A stretch of 64,000 nt of DNA from Euzebya pacifica (GCF_003344865.1 NZ_CP031165.1:2051910-2115909), one strand, 5' to 3'. Numbered from the stretch's first letter, positions 6,956 through 15,931 are shown. Notes: generated from the sequence alone by a model not told the origin. Translations and numbers: made by a program.

Positions 6956-9547
6956 GTGCGTCGCGTTCCCGTAGTCCTGGTCCTGGCCCTGCTGGCCACG
7001 TTGGCCGCCGTGCCCCCTGCCAGCGCAGTTGGTGACGTGTCGGACACCCTCAACATCCAGCTGCCTGCCGGTGCCAACGATGCGGCCCGGCTGGCGCTGC
7101 GGCTGTCCCGCGCGACCTTCCCCGACGACGGCGCCGACCGGGTGCTGATCGCCACCGACGCCCAGTTCGCCGACGCGTTGACCTCCGGCACCCTGCAGGG
7201 CGACGACACCCCGCTGCTGCTGACCCCCGCCGACGACGTCCGCGCCGACGTGGTCACCGAGATCAACCGTCTCGGCGCGACCGAGGTCGTCCTGCTGGGT
7301 GGCGTCAACGCCCTCGACGAGACCGTGGAGGACGAGCTGTCCGACGCCGGCCTCGACGTCGAACGGGTCGCCGGCCCCACCCGCATCGAGACCGCGATCG
7401 AGGTCGCCAAGCTGGCACCCGAGTCGAGCACCGCCATCGTCTCCCGTGCGTTCCCCAGCGGCGAGGACGCCTCCCAGGCCTTCGCCGACTCCCTCGCGGC
7501 CGGTGCGTGGGCCGCCGCCACCGGCTGGCCGTCGCTGCTGACCAGCACCGACGTGCTGCCCGAGACGATCCGTCAGGCCCTCGCCGACTCCGACATCGAG
7601 CGGGTCATGCTGCTCGGCGGTACCGCGGCGGTCAGCCCGGCCGTGGAGGAGGAGCTGGAGTCCCTCGGCGTCGACGTCGTCCGTGTCGCCGGGGCCACCC
7701 GGTTCGACACCGCCGTCGAGGTCGCCGAGCAGCGCGGGTTCGACAGCGCGGCCGACGCCGAACGCATCATCCTCGTCGAGGGCCAGGCCCCCGACGCCTG
7801 GGCTGCAGGCTTCGCCGCCGCCGCCCACAGCGCCGCGTTCGACGCGCCGGTCCTGCTGGCCAACGGCCCCACCCTGCCGCCGGCCACCGAAGCCTTCCTG
7901 CGGGCCAACGCCAGCGCCGACGGCTTCGCCGTCGACGTCGAGGAGATCACCGAGCCGGTGCTGGTCTGCGCCGCCGCCCCGGCTGCCTGCGACCTCGCCC
8001 GCGAGGCCCTGGGGCTGCCCACCGAGGCCACCCTCGAGCTGGACGAACCCGAGGACGGCGTGCCCTCCCGCAGCACCCTCACCGGGTTCCTCGAGCTGTT
8101 CGGCGCCGACGCCGACGTCGTCGTGTTCGGCCCCTGCGTCACCGACGGCCTCGTGATCGTCGGCGACGACGGCACCTTCGGCCTGGACGTGCAGGCCAGC
8201 GAGGGCGTCTGCCCGCTGGAGTTCGAGATCCGCTTCGGCAACGGCACCCTCCAGAGGGTCAGCCGCACGATCCTCGTCGGCCCCGCCGAGCCGCTGACCG
8301 GCCCGGTCGTGGACACCGAGACCGGTGGCGACGCCTACACCATCGTCCCGGCCGACGCCGACGCGCCCGTCGTCGTGCGCTACTCGGCCGCCGATGACTT
8401 CGTCGTCGACGGCGAACCCGCCACCATCGGCGCGTTCGAGGCGTCCGTCACCGTCGCCGACATGGCGACGTTCCGGGCCGACAACGCCACCGGCACCGTG
8501 CAGGAGCTGGTCAACGTCGACCCGGGCAGCATCACCGAGGGCATCGTCGGCAACATCGACCAGTCCGCCGACACCATGGCGATCGTAGAGCCGGTCACCG
8601 GTGTGGCCCTGCGTCCCGACATCGTCCTGCCGGCGGAGGCCGCCCTGGTCGTCGACGGTGACGAGGTCGACCAGGAGGCCTTCGACGCCAACATCAACGA
8701 AGGCGACCAGATCGTCCTGACCGCCACCGGGGCGACCCTCACCAACCGAACCGTCATCGGTACCGTCAGCCAGCTGGACCTCGACGCGGTGTCGGGCATC
8801 ATCCGCCTCGCCATCGGTGGACTGGGCGATGACCACGCCAACGCCGAGGACGACCTGTACCGGCTGCTGGAGAGCGACGAGCAGGCTCGGTACACCGTCG
8901 ACGGCTCCACCGCGGACTTCGACACCGCCGTCGCGGCCCTGTCGCTCGGTGACACGGCCAGCTACCGACGGGCCGACGGGATCGTCCGCCTGACCGTGGC
9001 CAACCGTGCGGTCGCCCCCGTCGAGGGACTGGTCACCGAGACCTACGACCCCGACGGGTCGCCCGTGGCCCCCGAACCCAGCGACGGTGGCGAGCTGACC
9101 GTCCTGACCGACCTCGGTCGGGTCGCCCTGTCCTACTCTGCCGACGCGGTGTTCCGCCTCGACGGCGCCATCGCCACCGAAGCGGAGTTCGAGGCGGCCC
9201 GCACCCCCGGCGACGCCATCGTCTACCAGGCGCCCGACGCTGCGACGGAGACCCCCGAGTCGTTGTCGCTGGAGACCGGTGACCTGATCGGCGACCTCGC
9301 CGACATCACCGAGGGCGACAACACCTTCGACGTGGTGACCCTCGCCGGCGTCGTCTACGACGACCTCGACTACACCGCCGCGATCTTCGGCGGCGAGTCG
9401 ACCTTCGAGGCCGACGGGACCGACATCACCCTGCGGGAGTTCGAGGACCTGCTCGGCCTGATCGACGACGGTGAGGAGCAGGCGACGGTCATCGTCCGCC
9501 CGTTCGGCGCCAACACGCTGCACCGCCTGACCTTCATCGACGGCTAA
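6956..9547 (+). CDS. Large secreted cell-wall-binding protein (cell wall binding repeat 2) with repetitive C-terminus
   Basis: An 863-residue exported protein starting at GTG 6956, preceded by GGAGG at 6944-6949. Residues 1-23 form a signal peptide (VRRVPVVLVLALLATLAAV, then PASA). Residues of about 60-350 contain two to three cell-wall-binding-repeat-2 units, shown by VLIATDAQFADALTSG, VVLLGGVNALDE, ADSLAAGAWAA, VMLLGGTAAVS and DAWAAGFAAAAHSA. These units are known to anchor clostridial S-layer proteins to anionic wall polymers. After a disulfide-capable domain (residues about 375-445), residues 450-863 hold about four divergent units built on a GxVxxID ... VDGxxA ... FDxxxxxGD pattern that I do not recognise. 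It is strongly acidic. It may be an S-layer or adhesive surface protein. Confidence 0.85.
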   Translation: MRRVPVVLVLALLATLAAVPPASAVGDVSDTLNIQLPAGANDAARLALRLSRATFPDDGADRVLIATDAQFADALTSGTLQGDDTPLLLTPADDVRADVVTEINRLGATEVVLLGGVNALDETVEDELSDAGLDVERVAGPTRIETAIEVAKLAPESSTAIVSRAFPSGEDASQAFADSLAAGAWAAATGWPSLLTSTDVLPETIRQALADSDIERVMLLGGTAAVSPAVEEELESLGVDVVRVAGATRFDTAVEVAEQRGFDSAADAERIILVEGQAPDAWAAGFAAAAHSAAFDAPVLLANGPTLPPATEAFLRANASADGFAVDVEEITEPVLVCAAAPAACDLAREALGLPTEATLELDEPEDGVPSRSTLTGFLELFGADADVVVFGPCVTDGLVIVGDDGTFGLDVQASEGVCPLEFEIRFGNGTLQRVSRTILVGPAEPLTGPVVDTETGGDAYTIVPADADAPVVVRYSAADDFVVDGEPATIGAFEASVTVADMATFRADNATGTVQELVNVDPGSITEGIVGNIDQSADTMAIVEPVTGVALRPDIVLPAEAALVVDGDEVDQEAFDANINEGDQIVLTATGATLTNRTVIGTVSQLDLDAVSGIIRLAIGGLGDDHANAEDDLYRLLESDEQARYTVDGSTADFDTAVAALSLGDTASYRRADGIVRLTVANRAVAPVEGLVTETYDPDGSPVAPEPSDGGELTVLTDLGRVALSYSADAVFRLDGAIATEAEFEAARTPGDAIVYQAPDAATETPESLSLETGDLIGDLADITEGDNTFDVVTLAGVVYDDLDYTAAIFGGESTFEADGTDITLREFEDLLGLIDDGEEQATVIVRPFGANTLHRLTFIDG

Positions 9548-9559
9548 CCCCGGCCACCC

Positions 9560-9659
9560 GTCGGGGCTGGCCGTCGGGGCTGGCCTTCGTCGGAGCTGGC
9601 CGTCGGGACTGGCCGGGCCGTCGTCGCGCCGTCCAGCCCGTCGTCGCGCCGACCAGCCC
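9560..9659. repeat. Short GC-rich tandem repeats downstream of the cell-wall protein
   Basis: Three to four copies of a 13-bp unit (GTCGGGGCTGGCC and variants) lie at 9560-9572, 9573-9585, 9589-9601 and 9602-9614. Two copies of a 20-bp unit beginning GTCGTCGCGCC follow at 9620-9639 and 9640-9659. They fill the non-coding gap before the palindromic repeat doublet. No gene is visible between 9548 and 9840. Confidence 0.75.
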
Positions 9660-9681
9660 TCGCCCGGACCGGCCAACCCCC

Positions 9682-9730
9682 GCAGGTGTGTCGTCGAAAC
9701 GGCCACCCACCGTGGTTCGCCGACACACGT
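9682..9730. repeat. Palindromic intergenic repeat, copy A1
   Basis: The 8-bp arms GTGTGTCG (9686-9693) and CGACACAC (9721-9728) enclose a 27-nt spacer containing CGGCCACCC and CGTGGTTCG. The layout and interior match the four copies near 49.7 and 50.8 kb, which have arms TGTCGG/CCGACA and an interior CGGCCGCCCGTCGTGATTG. The second copy (A2) begins exactly 73 bp downstream. Confidence 0.8.
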
Positions 9731-9755
9731 GACGGCCCGGCCGGCCAACCCCGGG

Positions 9756-9780
9756 CAGGTGTGTCGTCGAAACGGCCACC
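9756..9780. repeat. Palindromic intergenic repeat, copy A2, left half, split by the IS30 element
   Basis: The left arm GTGTGTCG (9759-9766) and the first 14 spacer bases are identical to copy A1, then similarity stops. The missing right arm, GGGGTTGGG followed by CGACACAC, reappears at 11029-11044 beyond the transposase gene. The copy has therefore been interrupted by the insertion sequence. Confidence 0.7.
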
Positions 9781-9798
9781 AGTCGGGGCAGCCTCAAG

Positions 9799-11027
9799 AC
9801 TTCGTTGCAACACGACACTTCGAGGTGGAGGCGGTAGGTCATGGTGATGTCGAGGGCCAAGGGTGAGAAGCGGTGGCTGCGGTTGCCTGATGAGGTGCGG
9901 GCGGAGGTGATCCGTCGGGCACGAGCCGGTCAGGGCCGCCGGCAGATCCTTGAGGAGGTCGACATCTCCGTTGGCAGCTTCCTCAACGTGCTCAAGCCGT
10001 TCGGTGGGGTGTTGCGGGCAGAGCTTGCGACTGATCCCTCACCGCACCGGTTGTCGCTTGATGATCGGGTGGAGATCCGGTTGGGGATCGGTCGGGGCGA
10101 GACCTATCAGGCCATCGCCGATCGGGTCGGCCGGCACAAGTCCTCGGTGTGGCGCGAGGTGGACCGCAACGGTGGCCGTGAGGCCTACCGGCCGATGCTT
10201 GCCCACAAGCGTGCCCACGAGCAGGCACGGCGGGCCAAGCCGACCAAGCTCGCCAGCTGCGCGGAGCTGGCCGGCCTCGTCGAGCACGGCCTGCGCAGAC
10301 TGTGGTCGCCCCAGCAGATCGCTGCAGATCTCAAGGAGCGGTTCGGCGACGATGAGTCGATGACGGTGTCACACGAGACGATCTACAAGTCGTTGTACGT
10401 CCAGGGGCGGGGCGAGCTGCGACGCGAGCTGACGTCGTGCCTGCGGACCGGTCGGGCCAAGCGGGTCCCCTCCGGTCGATCTCCCCGGCCACGCATGCAC
10501 GACATGGTGATGATCAGCGAGCGGCCCGCGGAGGTGGAGGACCGTGCCGTTCCCGGTCACTGGGAGGGCGACCTGATCATCGGCAAGGACGGCAAGTCCG
10601 CGGTGGGCACCCTGGTGGAGCGCTCCACCCGCTACGTGATGCTGATGCACCTCGATGGCGACCGGACCGCCGCGACGGTGCGCGAGGCCATGACCACCGC
10701 GATCACCGGGCTGCCCGAGCACCTGCGGCGGTCAATCACCTGGGACCAGGGCATCGAGATGGCCGAGCACGTCCAGTTCACCATCGACACCGACGTGCCC
10801 GTCTACTTCTGCGACCCCCACTCGCCCTGGCAACGCGGTTCCAACGAGAACACCAACGGGTTGCTGCGCCAGTACATGCCCAAGGGCACCGACCTGTCAG
10901 TCCACACCCCAGCGGACCTCAACGACTTCGCCGAGAGCCTCAACACCCGCCCCCGACAAACCCTCGGCTGGAAGACCCCAGCCGCCCAACTCGCCCAACT
11001 TGTTGCACCCACCGGTTGACAACAAGC
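9799..11027 (+). mobile_element. IS30-family insertion sequence (ends approximate)
   Basis: About 1.2 kb, the usual size for the family, with one intact transposase gene. Imperfect terminal inverted repeats are suggested by TTCGTTGCAAC (9801-9811) on the left and GGTTGACAACAAG (11014-11026) on the right, whose complement reads CTTGTTGTCAACC. The exact ends and any target duplication cannot be fixed by eye. The element lies between the two halves of palindromic repeat A2. Confidence 0.7.
9841..11019 (+). CDS. IS30-family transposase, apparently intact
   Basis: A 392-residue DDE transposase. The N-terminal half has a helix-turn-helix, IRLGIGRGETYQAIADRVG followed by RHKSSVWREVDRNGG, which is the IS30 signature region. 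The catalytic residues are visible: first Asp in GHWEGDLIIGKDG, second Asp in ITWDQGIEMA, and Glu in PWQRGSNENTNGLLRQY. The length and complete triad suggest an active enzyme. It reads away from the cell-wall protein. The stop lies inside or next to the right terminal repeat. Confidence 0.95.
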   Translation: MVMSRAKGEKRWLRLPDEVRAEVIRRARAGQGRRQILEEVDISVGSFLNVLKPFGGVLRAELATDPSPHRLSLDDRVEIRLGIGRGETYQAIADRVGRHKSSVWREVDRNGGREAYRPMLAHKRAHEQARRAKPTKLASCAELAGLVEHGLRRLWSPQQIAADLKERFGDDESMTVSHETIYKSLYVQGRGELRRELTSCLRTGRAKRVPSGRSPRPRMHDMVMISERPAEVEDRAVPGHWEGDLIIGKDGKSAVGTLVERSTRYVMLMHLDGDRTAATVREAMTTAITGLPEHLRRSITWDQGIEMAEHVQFTIDTDVPVYFCDPHSPWQRGSNENTNGLLRQYMPKGTDLSVHTPADLNDFAESLNTRPRQTLGWKTPAAQLAQLVAPTG

Positions 11028-11121
11028 GGGGTTGGGCGACACACCCGGGGTCGGCCTCCCGCCACGAGGCTGACGGGGGTACTCAGCTGGAGGGATCTCC
11101 GGCCGATCGGGAACCTGCGAC

Positions 11122-11952
11122 ATGCGAAGCGACCTCGGCCTGCACACGATCGGTCAGCGCCTTGCCGGCCTGGCCGACGTCGGCGTGTCCCCACGCACAC
11201 GGGCCGCGCAGACCGCACCCACCGCCACCGCGTTCGCCGACGCCCTCCAGGCCGAGCTCGACGCCGTGGCACCGGGCCGGGTCGGGACCACGACCGCCGG
11301 GACGGGGTTCGACCAGCTCGGGGCCGCACTGCCCGCCACTGCAGCGCCGTCGTGGCTGGACACCGCAGGGCAACGACCGGTGGCGCTGGGCCAGGGAGCC
11401 CGGCTGACCGGGACCGACTCGGTGATCGTGCCGAGCGCCGGTGCCACGAGCGTCGAGGAGCTCCTCGGACTGGGCACCTCGGGAACGCAGGCCACCGACC
11501 ACAGGGCCCACGCCGACCACGTCGACCACGTCCACGAACCCGTCCAGCTGGACCGCAGCGGACCACCCGCCGAGCTGCAGGCCTACGGCAACGGCAGGAT
11601 CCCCGCCGACGCCCTCGCCCCCGTCGGGGTGGGCGATCACCGCCTGTGGGCGCCAGCCGCCCATGGCTTCCAGGACCTCGTCGCCGCCGCCGAGGCCGAG
11701 GGCATCACCATCGGCGTCAACTCCAGCTACCGCTCCTACGAGGGCCAGGTGGACATGGTCGAACGCTACGGCCTGTACAGCCAAGGCGGACGCGCCGCCC
11801 AGCCGGGCACGTCCAACCACGGCTGGGGCGTCGCGATCGACCTGCAGCTCGACGACCGCGCCCAGGCCTGGATGCGCGACAACGCCGAACGGTACGGGTT
11901 CGTCGAGGACGTCCCCCGCGAACCGTGGCACTGGACCTACTACGGGTCCTGA
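11122..11952 (+). CDS. M15B-family peptidase (VanY-type D,D-carboxypeptidase)
   Basis: A 276-residue protein whose C-terminal half (residues about 150-276) is a VanY-like zinc D-alanyl-D-alanine carboxypeptidase. It has SSYRSYEGQ, the zinc-binding SNHGWGVAID (His233 and Asp240) and PWHWTYYG (His270). Such enzymes trim the terminal D-Ala of peptidoglycan stem peptides. The N-terminal half is low-complexity (Ala/Thr/Gly-rich with an HADHVDHVHE stretch), and no clear signal peptide follows the ATG at 11122. The true N-terminus may have been changed by the nearby IS30 insertion, or the protein may use another export route. Confidence 0.8.
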   Translation: MRSDLGLHTIGQRLAGLADVGVSPRTRAAQTAPTATAFADALQAELDAVAPGRVGTTTAGTGFDQLGAALPATAAPSWLDTAGQRPVALGQGARLTGTDSVIVPSAGATSVEELLGLGTSGTQATDHRAHADHVDHVHEPVQLDRSGPPAELQAYGNGRIPADALAPVGVGDHRLWAPAAHGFQDLVAAAEAEGITIGVNSSYRSYEGQVDMVERYGLYSQGGRAAQPGTSNHGWGVAIDLQLDDRAQAWMRDNAERYGFVEDVPREPWHWTYYGS

Positions 11953-11989
11953 CCGCCCACAGGTCGCCGTGGGGTCAGGAGTCCTGACC
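11950..11989. terminator. Convergent terminator region with inverted repeats
   Basis: TGACCGCCCAC (11950-11960) can pair with GTGGGGTCA (11969-11977). A second near-perfect palindrome, GGTCAGGA-G-TCCTGACC, covers 11973-11989. The segment lies between the VanY gene and the convergent receiver gene and could terminate both. Confidence 0.45.
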
Positions 11990-12376
11990 GCCCACGATCG
12001 CTGACCACCTGTCGAGGAGCGGCTGCAGGTCCAGCTTGTCCACGATCCCGGCACCGATGGCCTCCGCCTCGGCAGTGACCGAGTCGTCGACGTGGGCGGT
12101 CATCAGGAACAGCGACGGGGCCCGGTCGGCAGCGGCGGCCCGTCGCAGCAAGTCCACCCCCGAGGTCCCGGCGTCCAGTCGTCGGTCGGCAACGACCATC
12201 GCCAGCGACGCTCCGCCCTCCAGCATCTGCAGGGCCTCCGCGAACGTGCCTGCCTGCTCGACGGCGCCGCCCAGGTCACTCAGCTGGAGCACCGCCAGCA
12301 TGCGCATGGCGTCGTCGTCGTCGACGACCAGGCACACCGGGTCTTCGACGACCGCACGAGCAGGGGAGATCTCCAC
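11975..12376 (-). CDS. Stand-alone response-regulator receiver protein
   Basis: A 133-residue single CheY-like receiver domain without an output domain. The acidic pocket is in VVDDDDAM (residues 18-22), the phospho-acceptor is Asp64 in VVADRRLD, and the conserved Thr/Lys positions are Thr93 in LMTAH and Lys114 in IVDKLD. It would act by protein-protein contact after phosphorylation by an unlinked kinase. No kinase is adjacent. It is convergent with the VanY gene and divergent from the O-antigen-ligase-like gene. Confidence 0.85.
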   Translation of the reverse strand: MEISPARAVVEDPVCLVVDDDDAMRMLAVLQLSDLGGAVEQAGTFAEALQMLEGGASLAMVVADRRLDAGTSGVDLLRRAAAADRAPSLFLMTAHVDDSVTAEAEAIGAGIVDKLDLQPLLDRWSAIVGGQDS

Positions 12377-12421
12377 GGGGCCCTTCCACAGGGGTCCAAC
12401 GGTCTGGCGACCGGAACTCTA

Positions 12422-12427
12422 TAGGGT
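12422..12427 (+). promoter_or_regulatory. Putative -10 box of a leaderless promoter
   Basis: TAGGGT (within TATAGGGT) ends 8 nt before the ATG at 12436, and no ribosome-binding site is visible. This is consistent with a leaderless transcript. Confidence 0.4.
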
Positions 12428-12435
12428 GGTCGCCG

Positions 12436-14229
12436 ATGGGTGGCCAGTGGTCGACGCAGCTGCGGCGGGCGGCACCGGCGCTGCCGGTCGCCGTCGCCGT
12501 CCTGGTGTTCTGGCGGGCCTCCATCGACGTGTTCAACACCACCAAGGCCACCGCGGTCGTCGTCGGCGTCCTCCTGCTGCTGATCGGCGGATGCCTCGGT
12601 GCGGTCGCCACCGGCCGCACGACGATGCCGACCGGCCGCTGGGTCGCAGCCGGTGCGGGGTTCGTGGCGGCGTTGTCCCTGGCCGTGGTGACCGGGGCGG
12701 ACGTCACAAGACAGCTGGTCGGCGCTCCCGGTCGGCACGGTGGCTGGGTGCTGTACGTCGCCTGTGTGATCCTCGCGGTCATCGCCGGACGGCCTGACCG
12801 CGACACCCGCCGGGGGATCGTGCTGGTGCTGGTCGCCACGGCAGTGCCGGTCGCCACGTACGCGCTGCTGCAGTCCGTCGATGCCGACCCGTTGCCGTGG
12901 ACGACCGTCGAGGGCGGCGCACCGGTGTTCTCCACCTTCGGCAACGTCGACTTCGCGTCGGCATGGCTCGGGATCGTCGGGGTCCTCGCGGCCGGCATGG
13001 CCCTGTCGTCCTCGCGGTCCGCTGGCCTGCGACGCCTGGGGGCGGCTGCTGTCGTGCTGTGCGTCGTCGGGGCGTTCGCGACGGGAAGCCTGCAGGGACC
13101 GGTTGTGCTGCTGCTGGGCGCCAGCGTGCTGGGCCTGCGGACGTGGCACCCCGATCGGCGCACCGGCATCCTCGCGATTGGCCTGGCCACCGTCGTCGGC
13201 GTGGGCCTGCTGGCCGGCCCTGCCTCGGCGGTGCTGGACGGGGCGATGCGCAGCGTGGAGACCCGGGTGCCCAAGTGGCAGGCAGCGCTGGACATCGCCG
13301 CGGATGCACCCATCACCGGACGTGGGCTGGACACCTACGGGGACTGGTTCTTCGCCGCGAGGGCGCCGGAAGTGGCCGAGGAGGAGGGGCTGCGTCGCAG
13401 CGTCGACAACGCCCACAACCTGCCCCTGCACCTGCTGACCGGCGGCGGTGTGGTGCTGGTGGTGGCGTGGCTGGCCTTCGTCGTGGTGCTGCCCGCGACC
13501 GGGGTGGCCCGGCGACGGACCGACGTGTGGGCCGACCCCGAGGACCTGGCCGTCGTGCTGGCCTGGGGCGGCTACCTGGTGCAGGCGATGGTGTCGATCG
13601 ACGTGCCGCCACTCGCAGCCACCGGGTTCCTGCTGACCGGGCTGGTCGCCGGCATCGGTGGGCTGGTGGGGGAGCGGGAGGTCACCGTCGCGGGGCCCCG
13701 CCCGGTCGGCGCGGTCGGCGTGGCCGCCGTGCTGCTGGTGGTGGCGGTGGTGCCGGCCCTGCGGCCGTGGCGGGCCGACCTGGTCGGCTGGGACGCCGCT
13801 GTCGCCCGTGCCGCCGTCGAGATCCCCCTGGCCGAGGCAGCGGTCGCCCGCGCATCGACCATCGCCCCGTGGGACGACCGCCCGCACGCTGCACAGGGTG
13901 GCTGGCTGACCGGCCTGGGGTTGCTGGAGGAGGCGCTCGACCACCAGCAGGAGGCGCTGGCGCGCGCACCCCGAGACCTGGGACACGCGCTCAACGTCGC
14001 CCGTCTGCTCGAGGCCCTCGACCGGCGCGACGAGGCAGCCGAGGCCTACGCGCTGGTGCTCGAGATCGACCCGCACACCCCGGCCGTCCGCGACGAGGTC
14101 GCCGACTTCCGGGCCGAGCGTCCTTCCTCCGGCGGCGCGTCGGCCCCCGGGGTGTCCGCGCCGTCACGGCCCGAAGGTGCCGGCGCCACCACCGGTGGTA
14201 CCAGCATCGGCCCGCCGCCCGACCGCTGA
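12436..14229 (+). CDS. O-antigen ligase/polymerase-like membrane protein with C-terminal TPR
   Basis: A 597-residue polytopic membrane protein. About ten hydrophobic segments are readable, among them PVAVAVLVFWRASIDVF, VVVGVLLLLIGGCLGAV and VGVAAVLLVVAVVPAL. The periplasmic-loop signature of the WaaL/Wzy family is present as FSTFGNVDFASAWLGI and NAHNLPLHLLTGGG. The last 120 residues after the final membrane span form two tetratricopeptide-like helical pairs (LEEALDHQQEALARAP, DEAAEAYALVLEIDP), and the C-terminus is disordered. These proteins transfer or polymerise lipid-linked glycans, or attach glycans to proteins such as pilins. The substrate is unknown; nearby precursor and export genes make a surface glycan likely. 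Confidence 0.85.
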   Translation: MGGQWSTQLRRAAPALPVAVAVLVFWRASIDVFNTTKATAVVVGVLLLLIGGCLGAVATGRTTMPTGRWVAAGAGFVAALSLAVVTGADVTRQLVGAPGRHGGWVLYVACVILAVIAGRPDRDTRRGIVLVLVATAVPVATYALLQSVDADPLPWTTVEGGAPVFSTFGNVDFASAWLGIVGVLAAGMALSSSRSAGLRRLGAAAVVLCVVGAFATGSLQGPVVLLLGASVLGLRTWHPDRRTGILAIGLATVVGVGLLAGPASAVLDGAMRSVETRVPKWQAALDIAADAPITGRGLDTYGDWFFAARAPEVAEEEGLRRSVDNAHNLPLHLLTGGGVVLVVAWLAFVVVLPATGVARRRTDVWADPEDLAVVLAWGGYLVQAMVSIDVPPLAATGFLLTGLVAGIGGLVGEREVTVAGPRPVGAVGVAAVLLVVAVVPALRPWRADLVGWDAAVARAAVEIPLAEAAVARASTIAPWDDRPHAAQGGWLTGLGLLEEALDHQQEALARAPRDLGHALNVARLLEALDRRDEAAEAYALVLEIDPHTPAVRDEVADFRAERPSSGGASAPGVSAPSRPEGAGATTGGTSIGPPPDR

Positions 14230-14242
14230 CCGGGGCCTGGGA

Positions 14243-15931
14243 TCAACGTTCCCGCGAACCGGACGGTGCGTCGGTGTCGTGATGGTCCAGCGGGGTCGAT
14301 CCGTCGTGGGCGTGCAGCTGCTCGTGCACGGTGATCAGCTGGTCGGCGATCGGCGGGGCGTGGCTGGCCAGGATGTCGAGGCCGGCCAGGTGACGGGTCA
14401 CCGGCCCGTCGGCGCGGTCGAACGCACGTGATCGGCGGATGACCTCGGCGGCCTCGGTGTCGATGCGGGCGTGCTGGGCCAGGTGTTCGTCCCAGTCGGC
14501 GACCACCATGAACTCGGTGATGCGGTAGGGCCGGTCGGCGTCCCGGTACAGCGACCAACGATGGGCGCCGGTTCGCAGACGGGTGCGTCGCAGCTCGCGC
14601 ATGTGGTCCATGAACGTCTCGACGTCGTCGGGGTCGACCTCCCAGGTCGTGGCCACCAACACGGGGGTGCCGGCCACCTGCGTGGCATGCCGGGGCATCT
14701 GCCAGTTGTCGGCGATGACCGGCTCGTCGATCTCGCCCAGCACGGGCAGCTCCAGTCGCGACGCGAACAGCCCCAGCGCGACCGTTCCGACCGACAGGAT
14801 GGCGACGGCCATTCCGGCGCCCGTCACCTCGGCGATCGCACCCGACAGCACCGCCCCGAAGGGCTGCAGGCCGATGGCGAGCAGGTACAGGCTGACGACA
14901 CGTCCGCGGACCCACCGGGGGGCGAGGGTCTGGATCGACGCGTTGAGCGTGATCAGCGTCCACACCCACATCACACCGCTGACGGCCATGGCCAACCCGG
15001 CGATCCACGGGCCCGGCGCCAGGCCGAAGGCGATACCGCCCAGCCCGAACGCCGCGATGGCACCCGGCAGCATGTGACGGCCCAGCCGGACCCGTGCCGC
15101 CTCGCGTCCGGCGACCCCGGCCAACGCACCCAGCCCGAGCGCGCCGTACAGCAGCCCGAAGCCGGTCGCCCCGACCGCCAGGTCATCGGACGCAACGACG
15201 GGCAGCAGGGTCTGCACGCTGCTGGCGGTCAGCATGAACACGCCGGCGATGACGATCAGTCGGCGGATCGGCCGGGTGAACCGCACGTAGCGCATGCCGA
15301 GCGCCGCCGAGCGGAACAAGTGTCGTTGTGCGTCCTCGGCAGGCTGGCGCGGGAAGCTCAGCAGCACGCCGACGACCAGCACGAACGTGGCGGCGTTGAT
15401 CCCGAACGACGCGGCGGTCAGGCCGGCGCTGACCAGCAGGCCACCGATTGACGGGCCGACGGCGCGGGCCACGTTGAACGCCGCGGAGTTCAGGGTGATC
15501 GCCTGCGCCCGCATGTTGGCCGGCACCAGGTCGGGCACCAGCGTCTGCTGGGCCGGCAGGGTGATCGCCGAGCCGACCCCCAGGAGGAACGTCCAGGCCA
15601 GCAACCACTCGGCCGTGATCGTGCCCGACGTCACCATGATCGCCATGGCGCCCGTCGAGACGGCACCCACCAGGTTGCCGGTGATCATCAGGTTGCGACG
15701 GTCCAGCGCGTCGGCCAGCGCCCCCGCCGGGATCGTCAGCAGCAGGCGGGGCAACGACAGCGCCGCGGTGACCAGGCTGACCATCAGCGGTGACCCGGTC
15801 AGCTCGTTCATCAACCACGGGCCCGCGGTCAGCTGCAGGAACGTCCCGACGTTGCTGACCACGGCGGCACCCCACACCTTCCGGTAGCCGGAAACGGCCA
15901 GCGGCGCGTAGGTGCCCACGGGTTCACTCAC
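14243..15931 (-). CDS. MFS transporter fused to a C-terminal antibiotic-biosynthesis-monooxygenase-like domain
   Basis: A 562-residue protein of the MFS_3/EntS type. Residues 1-410 carry about twelve membrane segments and the loop motif GALADALDRRNLM between helices 2 and 3. After a short linker, residues about 430-540 form a soluble ferredoxin-like domain (VLVATTWEVDPDDVETFMDHM, RITEFMVVADWDEHLAQHARI) like the ABM/quinol-monooxygenase fold. This two-part layout is known in the family. The transporter probably exports small molecules, with unknown substrate. The gene is monocistronic and convergent with the O-antigen-ligase-like gene. Confidence 0.88.
   Translation of the reverse strand: MSEPVGTYAPLAVSGYRKVWGAAVVSNVGTFLQLTAGPWLMNELTGSPLMVSLVTAALSLPRLLLTIPAGALADALDRRNLMITGNLVGAVSTGAMAIMVTSGTITAEWLLAWTFLLGVGSAITLPAQQTLVPDLVPANMRAQAITLNSAAFNVARAVGPSIGGLLVSAGLTAASFGINAATFVLVVGVLLSFPRQPAEDAQRHLFRSAALGMRYVRFTRPIRRLIVIAGVFMLTASSVQTLLPVVASDDLAVGATGFGLLYGALGLGALAGVAGREAARVRLGRHMLPGAIAAFGLGGIAFGLAPGPWIAGLAMAVSGVMWVWTLITLNASIQTLAPRWVRGRVVSLYLLAIGLQPFGAVLSGAIAEVTGAGMAVAILSVGTVALGLFASRLELPVLGEIDEPVIADNWQMPRHATQVAGTPVLVATTWEVDPDDVETFMDHMRELRRTRLRTGAHRWSLYRDADRPYRITEFMVVADWDEHLAQHARIDTEAAEVIRRSRAFDRADGPVTRHLAGLDILASHAPPIADQLITVHEQLHAHDGSTPLDHHDTDAPSGSRER

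Noticed and set aside
6911-9748. A 945-codon open frame on the minus strand across the cell-wall-binding protein
   Set aside because: It is antisense to a clear secreted protein, has low-complexity Gly/Val/Asp composition typical of the complementary strand of high-GC genes, and shows no domain.
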